DNA of 64,000 bases from Nautilus pompilius (Eukaryota; Mollusca; Cephalopoda; Nautilida; Nautilidae): contig JACATO010000043.1 in assembly GCA_018389105.1 (NCBI GenBank), positions 124,001 to 188,000 of the forward strand, given 5' to 3'. The translations under genes were made by a program, and so were the position numbers. This document shows, in pieces, positions 1 to 13,400 of the stretch; positions within the stretch are counted from its first letter, which is position 1, and every line of letters starts with the position of its first letter. The notes under the pieces are model-generated. The model made no database searches. It saw only the letters and a list, made by a program, of their open reading frames with translations, and was not told the DNA's origin.

Positions 1-3000
1 ATACTAAGTTCTACTCATCAGATATCATCCTTGCTTCACCTCTTGGTTTGAGGACAACTATTGATGGAACAGGGTAAGTCAGCCAACCAATTAAAAAAAA
101 TTTTTATTAAAAAGAAATGCACAAGATTCTGCATGCAATGTCTGTTGTAATGTGTTGCTATATATATAAGGTGGAAGTATTCATATTGCATTAGCCGTTC
201 TTCAAGGTTTTCTGCAGATAATTTTCTTTACCGTTTTTTTTTCATATAAGATATAATTTTTCCTTTAAATCCATGCACAAATGATCATAGAGAGAAAGCA
301 CAGCTGTTTAGTGGTTTGACTTTCATCTTTTGTTAAAAATACCAAAAACATAGAAAATAGTTAGCTGGTGTACAATTTTTGCTAACATGTAGCCATGATG
401 AACTTTAGTTTTCTAGTTAGTAAAAATAAAAGAACTTTATGCTCAAAACTCTAAATTTTTTTTTTTTTTTTAAATATTGTATCAGCCTCTTAAATATCTT
501 AAAACCCAAGCCATATTGAAAGGAAATTATGAATAAAATGGGATTTATTGGTAAGTATAGTTATTAAGTAACTCTCCACAGATGGACAGTCTGACTTAAC
601 TAGCATTAATCTAACAATAGATGCTGCATCTATGGAAGTGTTTTGTAGATTGAAACATTCTTTTAACGGGTCAACTACAGTAATTTGATATTCTTTCTAC
701 ACTATTGGTGGCAAAAATCTAGTTGGGTTCTGTTTCTGTAGCCACTTGCCATTATTTATGAGGCTGTGTGGTTATTTCTGCTGCTCAATCCTTCCCATGA
801 TCAGCAGATAGCTAAACAGAAAGTCTCTGCTAGAATCCTCCATTTTTAGATGGAGTGCTTGGAGAAAACCCATGCTAGGGAGGTAGTCAAACACAGCAAT
901 TCCTGCAGGGATCAAACTCTGGCCCTCGATCTTAGTAGTCAAGAAAAGTAACCACTGGACTACTTTGCTGCCTGATTTTGTCATGGTATCCGCTTACAAA
1001 TTTGAAAGTTTTTTCCTTTATAAAGATGATAATTCTAATGTGTGATACACTACAGTTATAAATGAATCTTATTTTTTCTAAAACGAACATCATGCATCAT
1101 CTTCAAAGCAAATTGAAATCTAGATTCAAGTCATAAGACTCCAGTTAAATTTTACATAGAATTGAGGAGGGTTAAAAACCCTGGTAAATGAAGCATATTT
1201 TTGACTGAAGTTTTAATATATCCTATATCAAAATCAATGCTTTAACTATGTTGTCAATGCATCAGAATTTATGGACCAAAACTTGATATTTTTGTTCATG
1301 GAAATAATGTAAATTAAAACAGTCAAAAGTTGCTTAGTATTTACTTGGTCAGTAACAGATGGCACAAGGATCTCTTGCACATTGAAGCATACTTTTTTTT
1401 TTCAATTAATGGAAAGTTCTCTCCAAGAGCATCATAAAGCAGCCTGACAGCAGCAGCATCTCAGTAAGACTGCAGTACAAATTGAGTTGCTATAAACAAA
1501 CAATTTGGCTTTGTAATAAAACATTTTGCAGCATGACCACATACACTGAAGTTCACATGTTCATCTGATTTTTATTTTTTTTAGATAAGCCTATGCATTT
1601 TCAAATATATATCTGGATTTTTGTTGTTCAATTCTGGGGGTTCTTTGTTTAAAAGTTTACTTTAAAAACCCCTATACCTTATATTTATTTTTAGTGTTTC
1701 TTTAGATTTGGTAGCCCAATTTTACTTTCAGTCTATTATATAAGAAATTTGTTTTGTTTAATACATTATTATGTGTTGTTTATCAAAGCTAAACATTTTA
1801 TTAGTAGTGTTAAAAGTAAAGGTAGTTGCTTGCTTTTAATTAAGATAATTTCTCTGGAATTTGTTGTAGCAAAATGGCTTAGTTTACTGAAGATTTCTGA
1901 ATGTATTAGAACACATGCTGACACAGGCAATATCACTCTGCAGACCCTTAAGATTTAACTGTGAGAGCTTTAAATATTTTTGTCATATTTATTATAAAAT
2001 ACAGGAAATGTTTAGAACAATGTTATTTCCTACTGCTAACTAGCATTATCTTCAATTTGACTTTCCATTTTTCTGTAGATGTGCTTATTTCAATTTCTCT
2101 TGTTTTTTTTTGCTTAAGATTTCCCCACTCTCAGTTGAAATAGACTTTGACCTTATTTATTCATTTACATAGAACACGTGAACCCTTATAGGCAGTACAC
2201 TCACCATCATTTGTGCATTTTGTAAACTCTAGTCATTTGGGTTGGTCTCCATTTTATTTTATTTTTTATTTTTGCTGTTTTTTCTTTCTTTTATAGGCCA
2301 AAATCAGAAGATTGTGATTTTCTGTCTTCTATTGAGTTATTGATCATTGACCAGGCTGATGTTTGCCTTATGCAAAACTGGGATCACATCAAGGTGAGCT
2401 CTTCATCTTCATTCTTCCTCACTGTTTGTTGGCAGTTGCTTGAGTTGGACATCAAGTCTTACACCAGTCACACCGCTCTGTCCGAGCAGGGTTAGAACCC
2501 GCTGTTGTGTCACTGGTGCTGAGTAACTTCCCTTCCTTCCCAGAGGTGGAGGAATCACATGCAGACAGAGTCGGGGTTTTGGACTCACTGAAGCAACATT
2601 CAATATTTTTTATACAAGTCAGTTTATTAGTGCACATATTTACATGTCTATAAATAAATGACTATGCATGTTTTAAAAAATTATTTTCAAACCTTTGTCA
2701 TGATTTCATTGAAATATCTTCTATGATTGACATTTTATTAGTGAGCACAGTTATGACTGCCATGCTTGAAGAAAATACATTGCAGCCCGGTTACTTTGTA
2801 CAGGTGTATTGTAGTTTATAATCAGTTGCCTGCATGCTGGGTGGACAAACTATCTTCGATTTTAGGATGCTTTTTATGTCACTTTTGACATCAGATACAA
2901 TAGAGAGAGAGAGAGAAATGGGTGCATTTTTTCTTTCAGCTGTTGCCAGTAAATTCTAGGTAGACATTTTATTCTTTCTAAGCTTTAATCAATTGATGTC

Positions 3001-6000
3001 TGGTTCACTACTGCAGCATTCTGCAAACTCTTCATCACTGCTCACTCAGATAAATGGAGAAACTGCTCGTGTGTGTGCGCGACCGACCATAAAGTACTTG
3101 TGAAGTTTCAGAAAACAAAATCAGTATGAAAATATTTCTGAAATTCACCTGTGTACAAACATTAAAAAAAAATTACAGTAATTTATGTCAACAGATTTAA
3201 ACTTGTATATATACAACTAATTTCTAATACCTTGTCTGGATTATGAGAGATTCCATTTTTCTTCTGTCTGAACTAAATTATTTGTGGTTGTACAAGATAT
3301 GCATCTTTTTAAAATAAAAATATTTTAAATATCTAACAAAAGAAAAAACTAAATTTTCACAAGAATTTTTCAAAATTCCTACTAGTATTATATCAGCAAG
3401 CTTAACAAAAGTATTTTAAAATATATAAACCTAAATTAATTTTTTGTTTGAAACTGTTCCATTTTTGAAATCAGTACATTGCAGCAGAAATAACTCATCA
3501 TCCCTGATGGCATGATATTAATCTGTTGGTGTTTATAGTGGATTGTTTAGATACTTATATATTGCGAAAATGAAAAGTAAACAATGCATATATGCTATGG
3601 GCCAGCTTTTGGGGAATATGATACACAAACAAAACTTATTTTTATTTTTACCAAAGTAACTCAGACAATTCATTGTTATCTTGTGCTTTGTGATGTGCAG
3701 AAAGACTCTTGTTTTTTTTTTTTTAATTTCTTTAAATATGCTATATATTTTCTGAAGACTTTGTTTTCAGAGCTGATTCCATTGATAGTCTAGCATTTTT
3801 TAGATTAGTATTTAACCTGTCACGAACACCTGGACTGGTTAATGTGTAATTGTGAGCTTAACCTGTCTTGTGAAACTAAAGGTTAAGCTTTTATCACTTT
3901 GTTTAATGTGATTTACTGTTTGTCTGCTAACATTTTGTTGGGTAGCTTGCTTAAGTACTCCAGCAACAGCCAGGTCTAGTTAACAGAAAATCAATGATTG
4001 TTTTCTGGGATACAGATTTTTAATAATAATAATATAGACTATACTCTTGAAAACTAAGTACTGATGTTTTTTTTTTTTTGTTTGTTTTTACTCTCCCTGG
4101 AGGTTTTGAGTGTTTTTCAGTAAGTTACTTTACAATTCATTGAAACTTCCCATGCCTTTCAGTAATTTTTATTAACTTGGAATGTGCAGCCATAACCAAA
4201 ACCTTTGTACCACTCTTAGAAATAGCAATAGCAGAATTTATCTTCAAGGTTTTGCTTGTGTAGCTAGACACTATCCCTGACCACTTCTAAATGTCTGCTT
4301 TTGAGTACGTACTTCTGCGTGGCCACACTTGTCGTCATGGTTTATAAGATCTTTTTGGAAATCATATTTGTATTTTAGATTTTAAATTGCTGCATCTTTC
4401 AATTCTGGTCATTTTTTTTTTTCCATTAAGTCTGTGGAAAACTACAAAGAAAAATTCGTGCATTTCAGTAACATTGTGCAAACTCGGTCGGGTTTAATTC
4501 TGCTTTTGTCGGGTAAAATTAAAAAATTCTAGGGTAATGCAAAAATTTGGGCCATGACAGTAGCTTCTCTCCTGTTGTAATGGCAGTCATTGAATTCTAT
4601 CATGCAGTGCAACTTCACTTCCTGAAAAGGGTTTGCTGTTTTAAGACACCTAATTTAATTTCCACTTTTTATTTATTCTATCTTAAGTACATGATGAGCC
4701 ACATGCATTTACAACCAAAGGATTCTCATGGAGTTGATTTCTCCCGGGTACGAATGTGGACTATAAATGGCTGGTGAGTAGTTTAGTATTTAGCCTGGGT
4801 TTTTTGCCAGTGAAGATGGCTTTAAAGTTGTGAAAGGTAGACATGTTTTAGACATGGCGCCTTGATTTAAAACGAGCCAATGTTGCTGGGACAGATGAAA
4901 AGAGCATTTTCATATTGTCTGTATCAGCTCGTAAAGCAATGCCGTGGTATTCTTTTATCACGAACATATAACCAAACATGGTTTTTCTTTTATAATTTCT
5001 GTATATATATTTTTTTTAAGGATTTAATTGAATGCTTAGACTGTGCTTGTTTAGAAATTTGTTAAAGATATAAGTGATGTGCTTTTGTTATGGATAAATA
5101 ACAGGGGTGTATTAATGAAGTGGTTGGATGATCACAGAGCCTGCCTTGTTTTTTTTTTAGTTACACAAGTGTGCAGCTGACATTAGAATTTAAATTAATT
5201 ATTAAGGTAGATTAATGGAAAATTTAATTTGACACTGAAAAAAACATCCGCAGTTATTCAGATGGGACTTCTGCCTTCTCTCCCAGTTTTATTATGTGGG
5301 GAAATTGTTATTGGAAGACACCAGATTGTATGTGTCCTCTGACAGCTGATCTTTTTCCCCTGTAAAACTACAGTTACTGCTCTTTTGTAATGAAACATCT
5401 GTGACTATCAGTTTTTTTTTTTTACATTTTCATTATATATAAAAGAGAGAAGGAATGCAGTGATGGATGCCCATACTTGTGGACTTGCCTAAAAGAAGAA
5501 TTTTTCATCATAACGGGGAGAGAAACCTGATGCAAAAAGTCTGTCAGATTATGTTACACACAATCTGTGAAACTGCTCAATTCATGGAATGGTTAAAATG
5601 CAAGTCAGCATCTGCCTATTCATGAAATGAGCAATTTTGTGCACAAAAGGTGAAATTTCATTCATGCAAACAGTTCATGTGGCCTACACTGAGATGAATT
5701 AATAATTAGTTAACATTTGATTGCTTATGATACCTCGGCAAATTCTGTATAAGTAGAAGCCATTGTCTGATTCATACTAGGTATTTATCACTAGCATTAT
5801 GGAAGACAATTATATCCTCCTATCTATCCCTGTGGAGGTTCTGGTTATGAAAAGCATGAATCATGTATTAATGTCCTCGGGCATGGCAAAACAGGAACAA
5901 GTTTTCCAAGGGAAGATTACCACATTCTGAAAACTTATTCATTAAAATCCCTTGCTGGTGTTCATAAAGTAATAAAGAACAATGATAAGCATGTGATAAC

Positions 6001-9000
6001 CAAAGAGTGTTTGCTAAATACTATCCAGATGCTGCACGTGGAAATTGGTCATGGAGAGAAGACAACCACCCGCAAGTTTATTTAAAATCAGTACATCAAC
6101 ATCCAATGATCCTTTGTCTGTGAGAACATTTCTTGTATGAGAGATTAGATGAGAAAAGATCCAGACCCCCCCAAAAAAACAGCATCTAGAGTATTCATTA
6201 GACCTATTACTAAAAAGATCTCAATGAGCATAGCCAGAGAGACTGCTGGACATGGAAACTACAAAAGATGGCAGTTTACTGGTTTATGCTACACTACATT
6301 GACTACTTGACAAAATTCTACATGATTTGTCTACTTTAATCCAAGATGGCAACAGAGGTGGCTTATGGACTGTTACTTGTCTTTATGGACTTTGGTATGC
6401 CACATATTCTAGTCAGGCAATGAATGCAAGTTTACAAACCAGGTTATTGAGAAACTGGCTAGAATTGGTTCTGTGAATGGACAATCACATCCTCAAAACC
6501 AGGGAACTGTAGAACAGAAGAATGGTAACACAAAGTTTGAGCTAATGGCCTGGATGAGGGACAACAATAATACTAGGTGGAGCTATGGCATTTGCTTTGT
6601 TCAGTGGTCCATGAACATGCCATACCATAGACCATCAAGACGGAGTCTTACAAAGCTTGAACTGTTAACTAACCTTGCTAAGGGCTGACTTCCACATTAC
6701 CAGCTGAATTATTTGTGTTTTGGTGCAGGTGTTATGGAATTGCTGCTAGAAGACATGTTGAGAGATATTTCTTCTACTTTACCTAATGCCTCTGCTCCTG
6801 AGACTGCCATTAAGTGACTATACCATACAAACTGTTGCTACCACATCCAGACTCAGTCACCACGTCTACTGTTGATTCTAGTGATACCATAATACTTACC
6901 TTGGACCTCTATCAGCAAAAATTAAAATCACATCTCCAAAACGTTCAACAAAGTAGACAAGGAAACCCAACATGGAATTATTAACCAGACCAACAGAATG
7001 ATAGGTCACAATATGCAACCTCTTAAAGCTCTGAGTATGAATATTAATGCTGCTGTGCCAGTTTTCCAGTCTGACTACAGAAAAGCTGATCCAGCAAATG
7101 TTATTAGAGTGGTGCTAGTGGTTAAACAGTCTGGCTATGTAATTCGCATGACAGGTGGTGGAGTCATCAAAGAAAAGGTGGTTGGATTCAGTTGGAATTC
7201 TTACAGTTTAGTGGTTTAAAAAGCTAAAGACATTCTAAAATGGCAGGTTAGCATTCCTAGAGTAGTGTGTTGGACAGGATTTCACAAAGTGATGCAACAG
7301 TGCATGTAATAGTTATAAGACATGTGCAAATGTAGATAGTGATTAATTAGCAAATGTGTAATGAATAGAAATAATGATCAACACATTGTCACGATATACT
7401 ATTGTGAACTACATCAGGTCTTCTTAGAGAATGTAATTATTGAGTACTACTTAAGTTCTACAGTTAATGATAAGGTAATGTATTGTTGAATGTATAATAT
7501 ACAAATTCAAAGAATAGTTCTGTGTTTATGGTTCATCTATTTCATTTAATATTTAAAGTGTTAAACATGCTAAAATTAGTTAATTTTATAACTATAAATG
7601 TATTAAGCTAACATTAGGCCATAATTTATCTATCTACTCCATTTGATTTTAAATGTAAGAAAAAATGGTATCTATAAGTTCTCTATTTCATGAAATGTGA
7701 AGATAACTTGTCAAATTCATGAAATAAATATTAGCAAAATTGCGAGCATAGCACCTAAAGTAGAGTGTGAATGTCAGTAAAAATGTCCTGCATGGTAGCT
7801 TTCCCAATTACTGGGGACGTTCAACTAGAACCCAGCTGAAATGACGGCGCGGCTATAATGCTGTCTGGGCAGGTTTCATTTGAACACCCCTAGAGTGTAT
7901 AAGATCTGGAATATTTCCTTAAGTCCACAATTACAGCTGCCAGTTTTTTTATTTATTATTATTCTTTGTTGATAGTTGTCTAACTCTTGTTTCAGAGAAA
8001 TTTTTTAACACTTTGCTTTTAATCACAACAAAAAGCCTGCATGAGTACTTGTACAGTTTAAAAAATGGGGGGGGGGGTCTGATGGTTACTTTATTTCCCC
8101 CTGATTGGGCTGATGTTGCTATCTTGTCATCTTTCTGCTGTTGATGTAGTGTGTTTTTTATACACAGGTCCAAATACTACCGACAGACGCTGATCTTCAG
8201 TGCTGTGCCTTCTCCAGAGATCAACTCCCTCTTTAACAAATGCTGCTTCAGTATCCTTTATGCAACGACACTGTGATATCTGTACGGGAAGAAAACAACA
8301 AGGAAATGCTTGCCCCCTAATTTTCAGGTGCTCTGTGTTTAGTATTAAATCATCTTTACCACGTTAAAGAAGACGCAACTTAAAATTTCTTCTAAATAAT
8401 ATAATAATAATTTTAAAAAGTTTATAGTAAGCGTCTTGTTAGATTTTTTTTGTATTTGTAGAATCAAAATCTTTTCCAGTTAAAGATAAATTGTGTTACC
8501 ACACACTTCTGGATATTTGTATTTGTGTGTAGGATTACTACTTGTTACGGCTCTACTCCAAACAGAAGATTTGAATGATCTGCTGCTGCTGTCTTCACTT
8601 CTTTTCACATTCAAATGGCTTTTAGCCCTGCTTTTGCATGTTCCTATGTTGTCTTTGGTCTTCCTTATTTTCTCTTTCCTGGGGAATTCCAGTACAGCAT
8701 TTGTTGCTGTTTTATTAATGTACTGTACTATAACTTTACATGGAACAATTTCAAAGTAGACAAAGAATTTTTTGGCAGGGTTTTTTGTCAAAGGCTATTA
8801 ATGTTATTTTAAAAAGTTCATATAAATAACATCCCTGCTGCTCGTTACTTACAATATAATGCACTAGAAAAGAAAAACAGCTACCCGACTTAGCAGGAGA
8901 AACTTTGTTTTTGTGTTAGCATGAATGGCTAAATAATCTTCGTGTGTGAAATCCCACCATTAGGTTGATCCTGAAAAATTTGGTTAGATTTGTTTTTCCC

Positions 9001-12000
9001 CCAAAGTATATTTCATATTCCACTAGACTTCATAAACAGAAGAAGAAAAAGTGTCTTAATGACTCAAAATTTAAGTTCACTAGACCCCTACAAGATCCAT
9101 CTTGCTGTTACTTTGGGCTTTCTTACTGACAATGATTAAATAAATAGTCATTGTGGTTAGTCCTTGCTTTAGCCAGCCAAGATTCCATGGAAATGGAAGA
9201 AAAATGTATTGCAAACTTTTCCTTTTCAGTCGGTTTATGATTTAATTGATGCATCAAAATAAGAATGGCTAAGCTATTTGTCTCTGTCTGTCTGTCTCTG
9301 TAAAATGTCCAATGGTTGTATGTTAACTTGTACTTTTGTTTCCATAGACAGTGTTCTGCTGGGTTAGGATGGATTACTAGGAGTATGACAATGTTAGGCC
9401 ATGAGTACAATAAGAAAGATGCTGAGTAGCTGTTAAAGGGTGGTGGGTTTCTAGATTAATAATAATGGTCAGCCTTTATTTAGGCTAGCCTGTCACTTAT
9501 GTTCGCAGATGATCCTTAACTAGTTGAAGACTACACCGGAAAAATTCGGCTCTACCAGAAACAGTCTAATGGCTCTATCTGCCAGATTATTACACAGCTT
9601 CCTGTGGTGAGTAGATTTCTGCTTTTCTTTGTATATTTGATAGAATTAGAACGCGTTCTGTTCTGAAATTCAAATTCACTCACTACCTTCTTTCTAAGGA
9701 CCACCATGTGCTAGTCATTTAGTTAGTTCTCAAGAGGAACAATGTGTGATGGAGATAAGCTGAGAGCTTATTTATTTTCATCACATGAGGTAGCAAGCAA
9801 CTTCAAGCTGAACTTGAATTAGTTTAACAATTCTTTTATGATGCAGCACCTTCTTAATCAAAGAGTTTTCCATGAGGGCGAGAGCCCATTGTGCGGCAGT
9901 GGTGGCAGAAATGGCCTCATTATTGAGTGGCAGATCCTGACTAAATAAAGTTATTGTTTTTCAGATGTCTGTGGCCCACATCCGGTTTTTGCAGCATGAG
10001 AATTCTGTTTACTTTTTCTCAACATTTTCTTATTTACAACAAAAGAGCTGGCTGCAAAATTATTATTCTCAGCAGTTTTAGGACTATGTAAGGCTGCTTC
10101 AAAATTGAGGATTCTGTTCTTTAGCCAGTAACAAATGCTTCCATGGTTTAAAAAAGATAGGAAAATGCTAGAGAAACTGACTGTGTGCGTGTGTGTGTGT
10201 GTGCCCTAATGCCATTATTCTCGCATGAAATAAAGATGTTTCTTATTTACAGATTAAAAAATTTAAGTGTGTTAATACATGGTCCCAGTTTTTTAACTGG
10301 GTGTATGAACGAACCCCGATTATCAGCAGCATTTAAATGTTTGAATCTTTACAGGTGTTTCACCGAATAGACTGCCCCAATGGCTACAGCCAAGCAGTAG
10401 AAGATCGGTTTGACTTTTTCATTAAAACAGTGAGTACACTGGTGTTACCAGAGAATTGTGGCTAGTTAGTGTAAATCTCCTCACCTTGAGCTACTGTCAT
10501 TGCGAATAGGTGGTTTCTCTTTTAGACCATTGAAAATAGGAATAAACCTACAAAACCCCACAACTTGAGGCTTGATTTTACTTTCTCTATTTTTTAAAAA
10601 AATTTTTTAATAATAAATTTGTTACTAATCCATAGCTGTTTAATCTGTTGAAACAGTTTGACATGTTTCTGCTAAATCTTTGAAAAGCATCTTGTAAAGT
10701 AAGAGTTAATAGTAATAATGTTTCAACAAAAGTATCTATTTAAAGGTAAAAGATCAGTAGTTGGTCAGGTAATTAACAATGTGAGTTTGTTTTCGCTGGT
10801 TTTAATTCGGGTGTGTTTTTTAAGTTTAATTGTAAGAGTAATAATCTGATTGTGCACAGGACCCGATGTTACCCATCTCAGCCATTCCTCTCCTTAAAAG
10901 AATTATTAACAAATGGTTTTAAATGTCTTCAAGCAAAGGTTTCCTGTGCCTGCACTCAGTTGCTTTGAAAACATAAATGAATCATAAACCCAGTAATTAT
11001 GCAGAATAAAACAGTGAAAGCAAACATTTCAGTCAACATTAAGTGGATAAATTGTTTTATAAATATTTATAGGAAATGTGTGAATAAACTCTTTATTTTC
11101 AGTTACTTTCCTTTCATTGGTCACCCAATTCACATTTTTTCTACTATATTTATTTAATTTATCTCCTTGGAGATTTAAAAACCAGAAAAACTTAGCTTTT
11201 ATGCATTTTGAAATTATTTTAGTTGCTCAGATTGAAAACTGTTTATCAGTCGGCCCTGAAAAAATTTGTCACTATCCACTTACTCAAAATCTTTAATCAT
11301 TTTGAGAATCTTCCCTCCTCAGTTTCAGATCCAAATTGGTAAATCTAATAATTATTTTAAATACTTAAAACCTGTAAGCATTGTAAAAACAATCTAAGCT
11401 GGCTCAGTATCTTCTCTCAAATATAGAATTGTTGCAGCACTGCACTAACACCTCTGTTGCCTTTGGGGGAAGTTATCTGAACAATCAAACACGCTGGCTC
11501 TGCTAACGAGCCAGAATGTTTCCAACAAAATATGACAGTAAACCTGTCTTTTAATATTTGAAGAAAAAAATGTTTAATACATTGTTGGGAAATGCATTTT
11601 CAGATTTGCTGGATGCCGATTAAGCTAATTTGTGGGCCCCCTTTTTATGTTAGCCATGCTTTTTGAAATGCTGTTGTAACAAAACATAAAATAGTCCATG
11701 CAATTTTCACCTTCCAGATAGTACCTCATCACCAGGACAGTGTCATGGCCCAGACGCTCATCTTCATTCCGTCTTATTTAGACTTTGTACGCATCAGAAA
11801 TTACTTCACCCGCAAAGAATTAAACTTTGCTCACATCAATGAGTAAGTTTTATGTTGTGTACTTATTTTTTATGTCAATGGGTGTCTCTCTCTCTTTAGA
11901 TGGGGAGAAGAACCAGCTCTCTTCCTGGGTGATGAACCTTTGGCCATGGGTAGAAGTATGGTAGTAAAGCCACTTCTCTTAGAAATTTTCTTTTTTTTAA

Positions 12001-13354
12001 AGTTAAAACCCTGATTCATGTGATCCTTTTTTTTTTTTCTATTTCAATTTGGCAAAAGTAATAATTTGTTTTTTGTTGGCTTATTAACTATTCATTCAGA
12101 GAGCACTTAATTAAACTGGTTAGTTAGCTGATTACCTTCTCAAACAGGTGAGTGGAAACAAGTCATGACATTCTCTCCGAGTTGGGTGCCTCACTGTTGC
12201 ATAAACCAAATTTCTGTATTCATTTAAAATAGTTTCTTTGTTGCTCATAGGTACTCCAGTAAGAAATCCATTTCCAGGAACAGAAATGAGTTTATCCAAA
12301 AGAAAATTCACTTCCTGTTGTATACAGAAAGGTTGCATTTCTACCACAGGTAACAGGGTTTTGGCTCATCTATGCTATTTTTAATAGTAGCGTGAACAAA
12401 TATACTGGTTGTGTTTCAGGACATTAAAACTTCTAATTTTAAATTACTGTTTAAAGAATTTCCTTTCAGAAAGAAGACAACTCTGCCAGCAGTATCATTA
12501 ACCAGTATATACTACAACTGCCTACTTTTTATAACATTTTTTATCCTCGCTTGATAAACTGTTTTTATCTTAAATGTACAGCATAGTTTTCATGGGCTCA
12601 TTCAAAATTTGCCTGTTGCCTTCTCTTGACCACCAAAAGTCCACATTAGACTGCCAAGATTGTCCTACTGCAACAACCTTAGCTACACCTCTAAAAGCGT
12701 TTATCTCGTGATGTGCTAGAGATTAGGGAACAGAGTTTTTGTTTATAAAGAAGCCACGACAGAGTTTGAGAAAGAACATTGTAGATTATCTGGCCATATC
12801 CCCAGATCTTTCACTCATCAAGAATTTCTGCAGTCTTGATAGATGCATAGGAATCTACAGAACTGACCTGATTTGGTGTAGCCATTAGTCATCTAATTCC
12901 AAGCTAGCTTGATGGGGTACAACAGCTTCAGATTACTGTCCAGTATATATGCAAAGCTATGCATGTACAGCGTAAGGGATGTAATTATGAAAGTGGGGGG
13001 ACTAACAACTGGAAATGTGCCCTATCCTGGTTAATGCAGAATGTGAGCTATTTCAATTACTGATCTCCATTACATGCCACTTCGGGGTTTGTAATTTTTT
13101 TTTTTTTTTTTTTAAGATTCAGGATTCAAGGTATTTGCCACATCATCTTTTATGAACTGCCACATTATTCCCATTACTTCAGTGAGATCTGTAACCTGCT
13201 ACCCAACAGAAAACAAAATGGCCAAGATTTCACCTGCTCTGTGATCTACAGCAAATATGATGTGCAAAGACTTGCAAGTGTTGTGGGAACTGATCGAGCT
13301 ACTTGCATGGTCAGCGCAGCCAAGTCAGTGCACATGTTTGTTACAGGTTCATGA
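1..13354 (+). CDS. UTP25: UTP25 (DIEXF/Def), small-subunit processome protein; C-terminal nine exons, 5' partial
   Basis: UTP25 is a nucleolar U3 snoRNP/SSU-processome component needed for 18S rRNA maturation. It is a degenerate DEAD-like helicase; in vertebrates it is also called DIEXF or Def. Coding exons that I can splice: 1-73, 2297-2393, 4688-4773, 8168-8250, 9524-9606, 10355-10429, 11718-11842, 12251-12349, 13117-13354 (stop TGA at 13352-13354). All borders are GT..AG and phases carry through, giving 318 residues, roughly 40% of the vertebrate protein. Motifs match the family: [13 protein letters not shown] (motif Ib-like), [18 protein letters not shown] (a motif II in which DEAD is replaced by DQAD), [88 protein letters not shown], and a C-terminal VHMFVTG. 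The acceptor at 9524 is a choice (see findings). The N-terminal acidic and helicase portions lie upstream of the window. The neighbour DCAF5 is convergent. Confidence 0.95.
840..985 (-). repeat. tRNA-derived SINE relic in UTP25 intron
   Basis: Read on the minus strand, the segment has a polymerase III A-box-like sequence (revcomp of 949-963, TAGTCCAGTGGTTA), and 30-40 nt further on a B-box-like sequence (revcomp of 908-920, AGAGTTTGATCCC). The central part, GGGTTTTCTCCAAGCACTCC (revcomp of about 851-871), resembles the shared central domain of several metazoan SINEs and also matches the element at 28.98-29.25 kb. No target-site duplication was identified, and the family is not named. Confidence 0.55.
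2394..4687 (+). other. UTP25: UTP25 intron, mostly featureless
   Basis: The intron lies between the exons ending WDHIK and starting YMMSHM. Apart from the possible SINE fragment near 2.5 kb, a short GA run at about 2901-2917 and several poly-T or poly-A tracts, I see no coding or repeat structure. The branch-side sequence before 4688 is a pyrimidine-rich TTTATTCTATCTTAAG acceptor. Confidence 0.7.
2440..2600 (-). repeat. possible tRNA-related SINE fragment in UTP25 intron
   Basis: On the minus strand there is a B-box-like GCGGGTTCTAACCCTGC (around 2490-2506), with a weak A-box-like TTACTCAGCACCAGTG about 30 nt upstream. GC content is higher than in the flanks. There is no clear tail or duplication, so this is a weak call. 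It could also be a piece of an unrelated intron sequence. Confidence 0.3.
5560..7750 (+). mobile_element. Dead integrase-bearing element, KRBA2/SCAND3 (ZBED9) integrase type
   Basis: Fragments in shifting frames match, in order, the integrase found in KRBA2/SCAND3-like proteins. A zinc-binding-like stretch with [10 protein letters not shown] lies near 6030-6065. The integrase core reads [17 protein letters not shown] and [15 protein letters not shown] near 6358-6460, then [17 protein letters not shown] and [11 protein letters not shown] from 6479. A C-terminal part, [14 protein letters not shown], lies near 7073-7115. Numerous stops and frame changes show that it is dead. The palindromic motif TTCATGAA in TTCATGAAAT occurs near both edges (5619, 7687, 7716), next to GCAATTTTG or its complement, and may mark subterminal repeats. 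The exact ends are not settled. It sits in a UTP25 intron (4774-8167). Confidence 0.65.
6473..6688 (+). pseudogene. Integrase core fragment of the KRBA2/SCAND3-like relic
   Basis: This 71-codon open stretch holds the part of the core that normally carries the catalytic Glu, in the context HPQ.QG.VE. Here it reads [14 protein letters not shown], so the Glu is kept. It is followed by [19 protein letters not shown], close to the WM.DNN...WS......Q pattern of this integrase family, and by MPYHR. Frames before and after are broken, so no complete protein can be made. Confidence 0.65.
8251..13116 (+). other. UTP25: UTP25 introns between exons 8250 and 13117
   Basis: Five introns (8251-9523, 9607-10354, 10430-11717, 11843-12250, 12350-13116) separate the short exons here. 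They are AT-rich. Contents seen: a TG run at about 10184-10202, a TCTGTCTGTC stretch near 9281-9298 and a CTCTCTCTCT run at 11886-11897. I found no transposon protein match. The last intron ends in a long pyrimidine tract (13097-13116) directly before the terminal exon. Confidence 0.7.
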
Positions 13355-13394
13355 CACTGGAATTATTCCATTCAGCTAGTAGTATTTTTTACAA

Positions 13395-13400
13395 AATAAA
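13395..13400 (+). promoter_or_regulatory. UTP25: candidate UTP25 polyadenylation signal AATAAA
   Basis: First AATAAA after the stop, 41 nt downstream. It would give a very short 3' UTR. Further copies lie downstream, so the site in use is not determined by sequence alone. Confidence 0.3.

Noticed and set aside
8480..8791. Open frames on both strands in a UTP25 intron (103 and 88 codons)
   Set aside because: No domain, leucine-rich low-complexity translation and no splice support; they sit between two well-supported exons.
9123..9410. 95-codon minus-strand frame in a UTP25 intron
   Set aside because: No domain recognised; could be the 3' tail of an old LINE, but I have no motif to support it.
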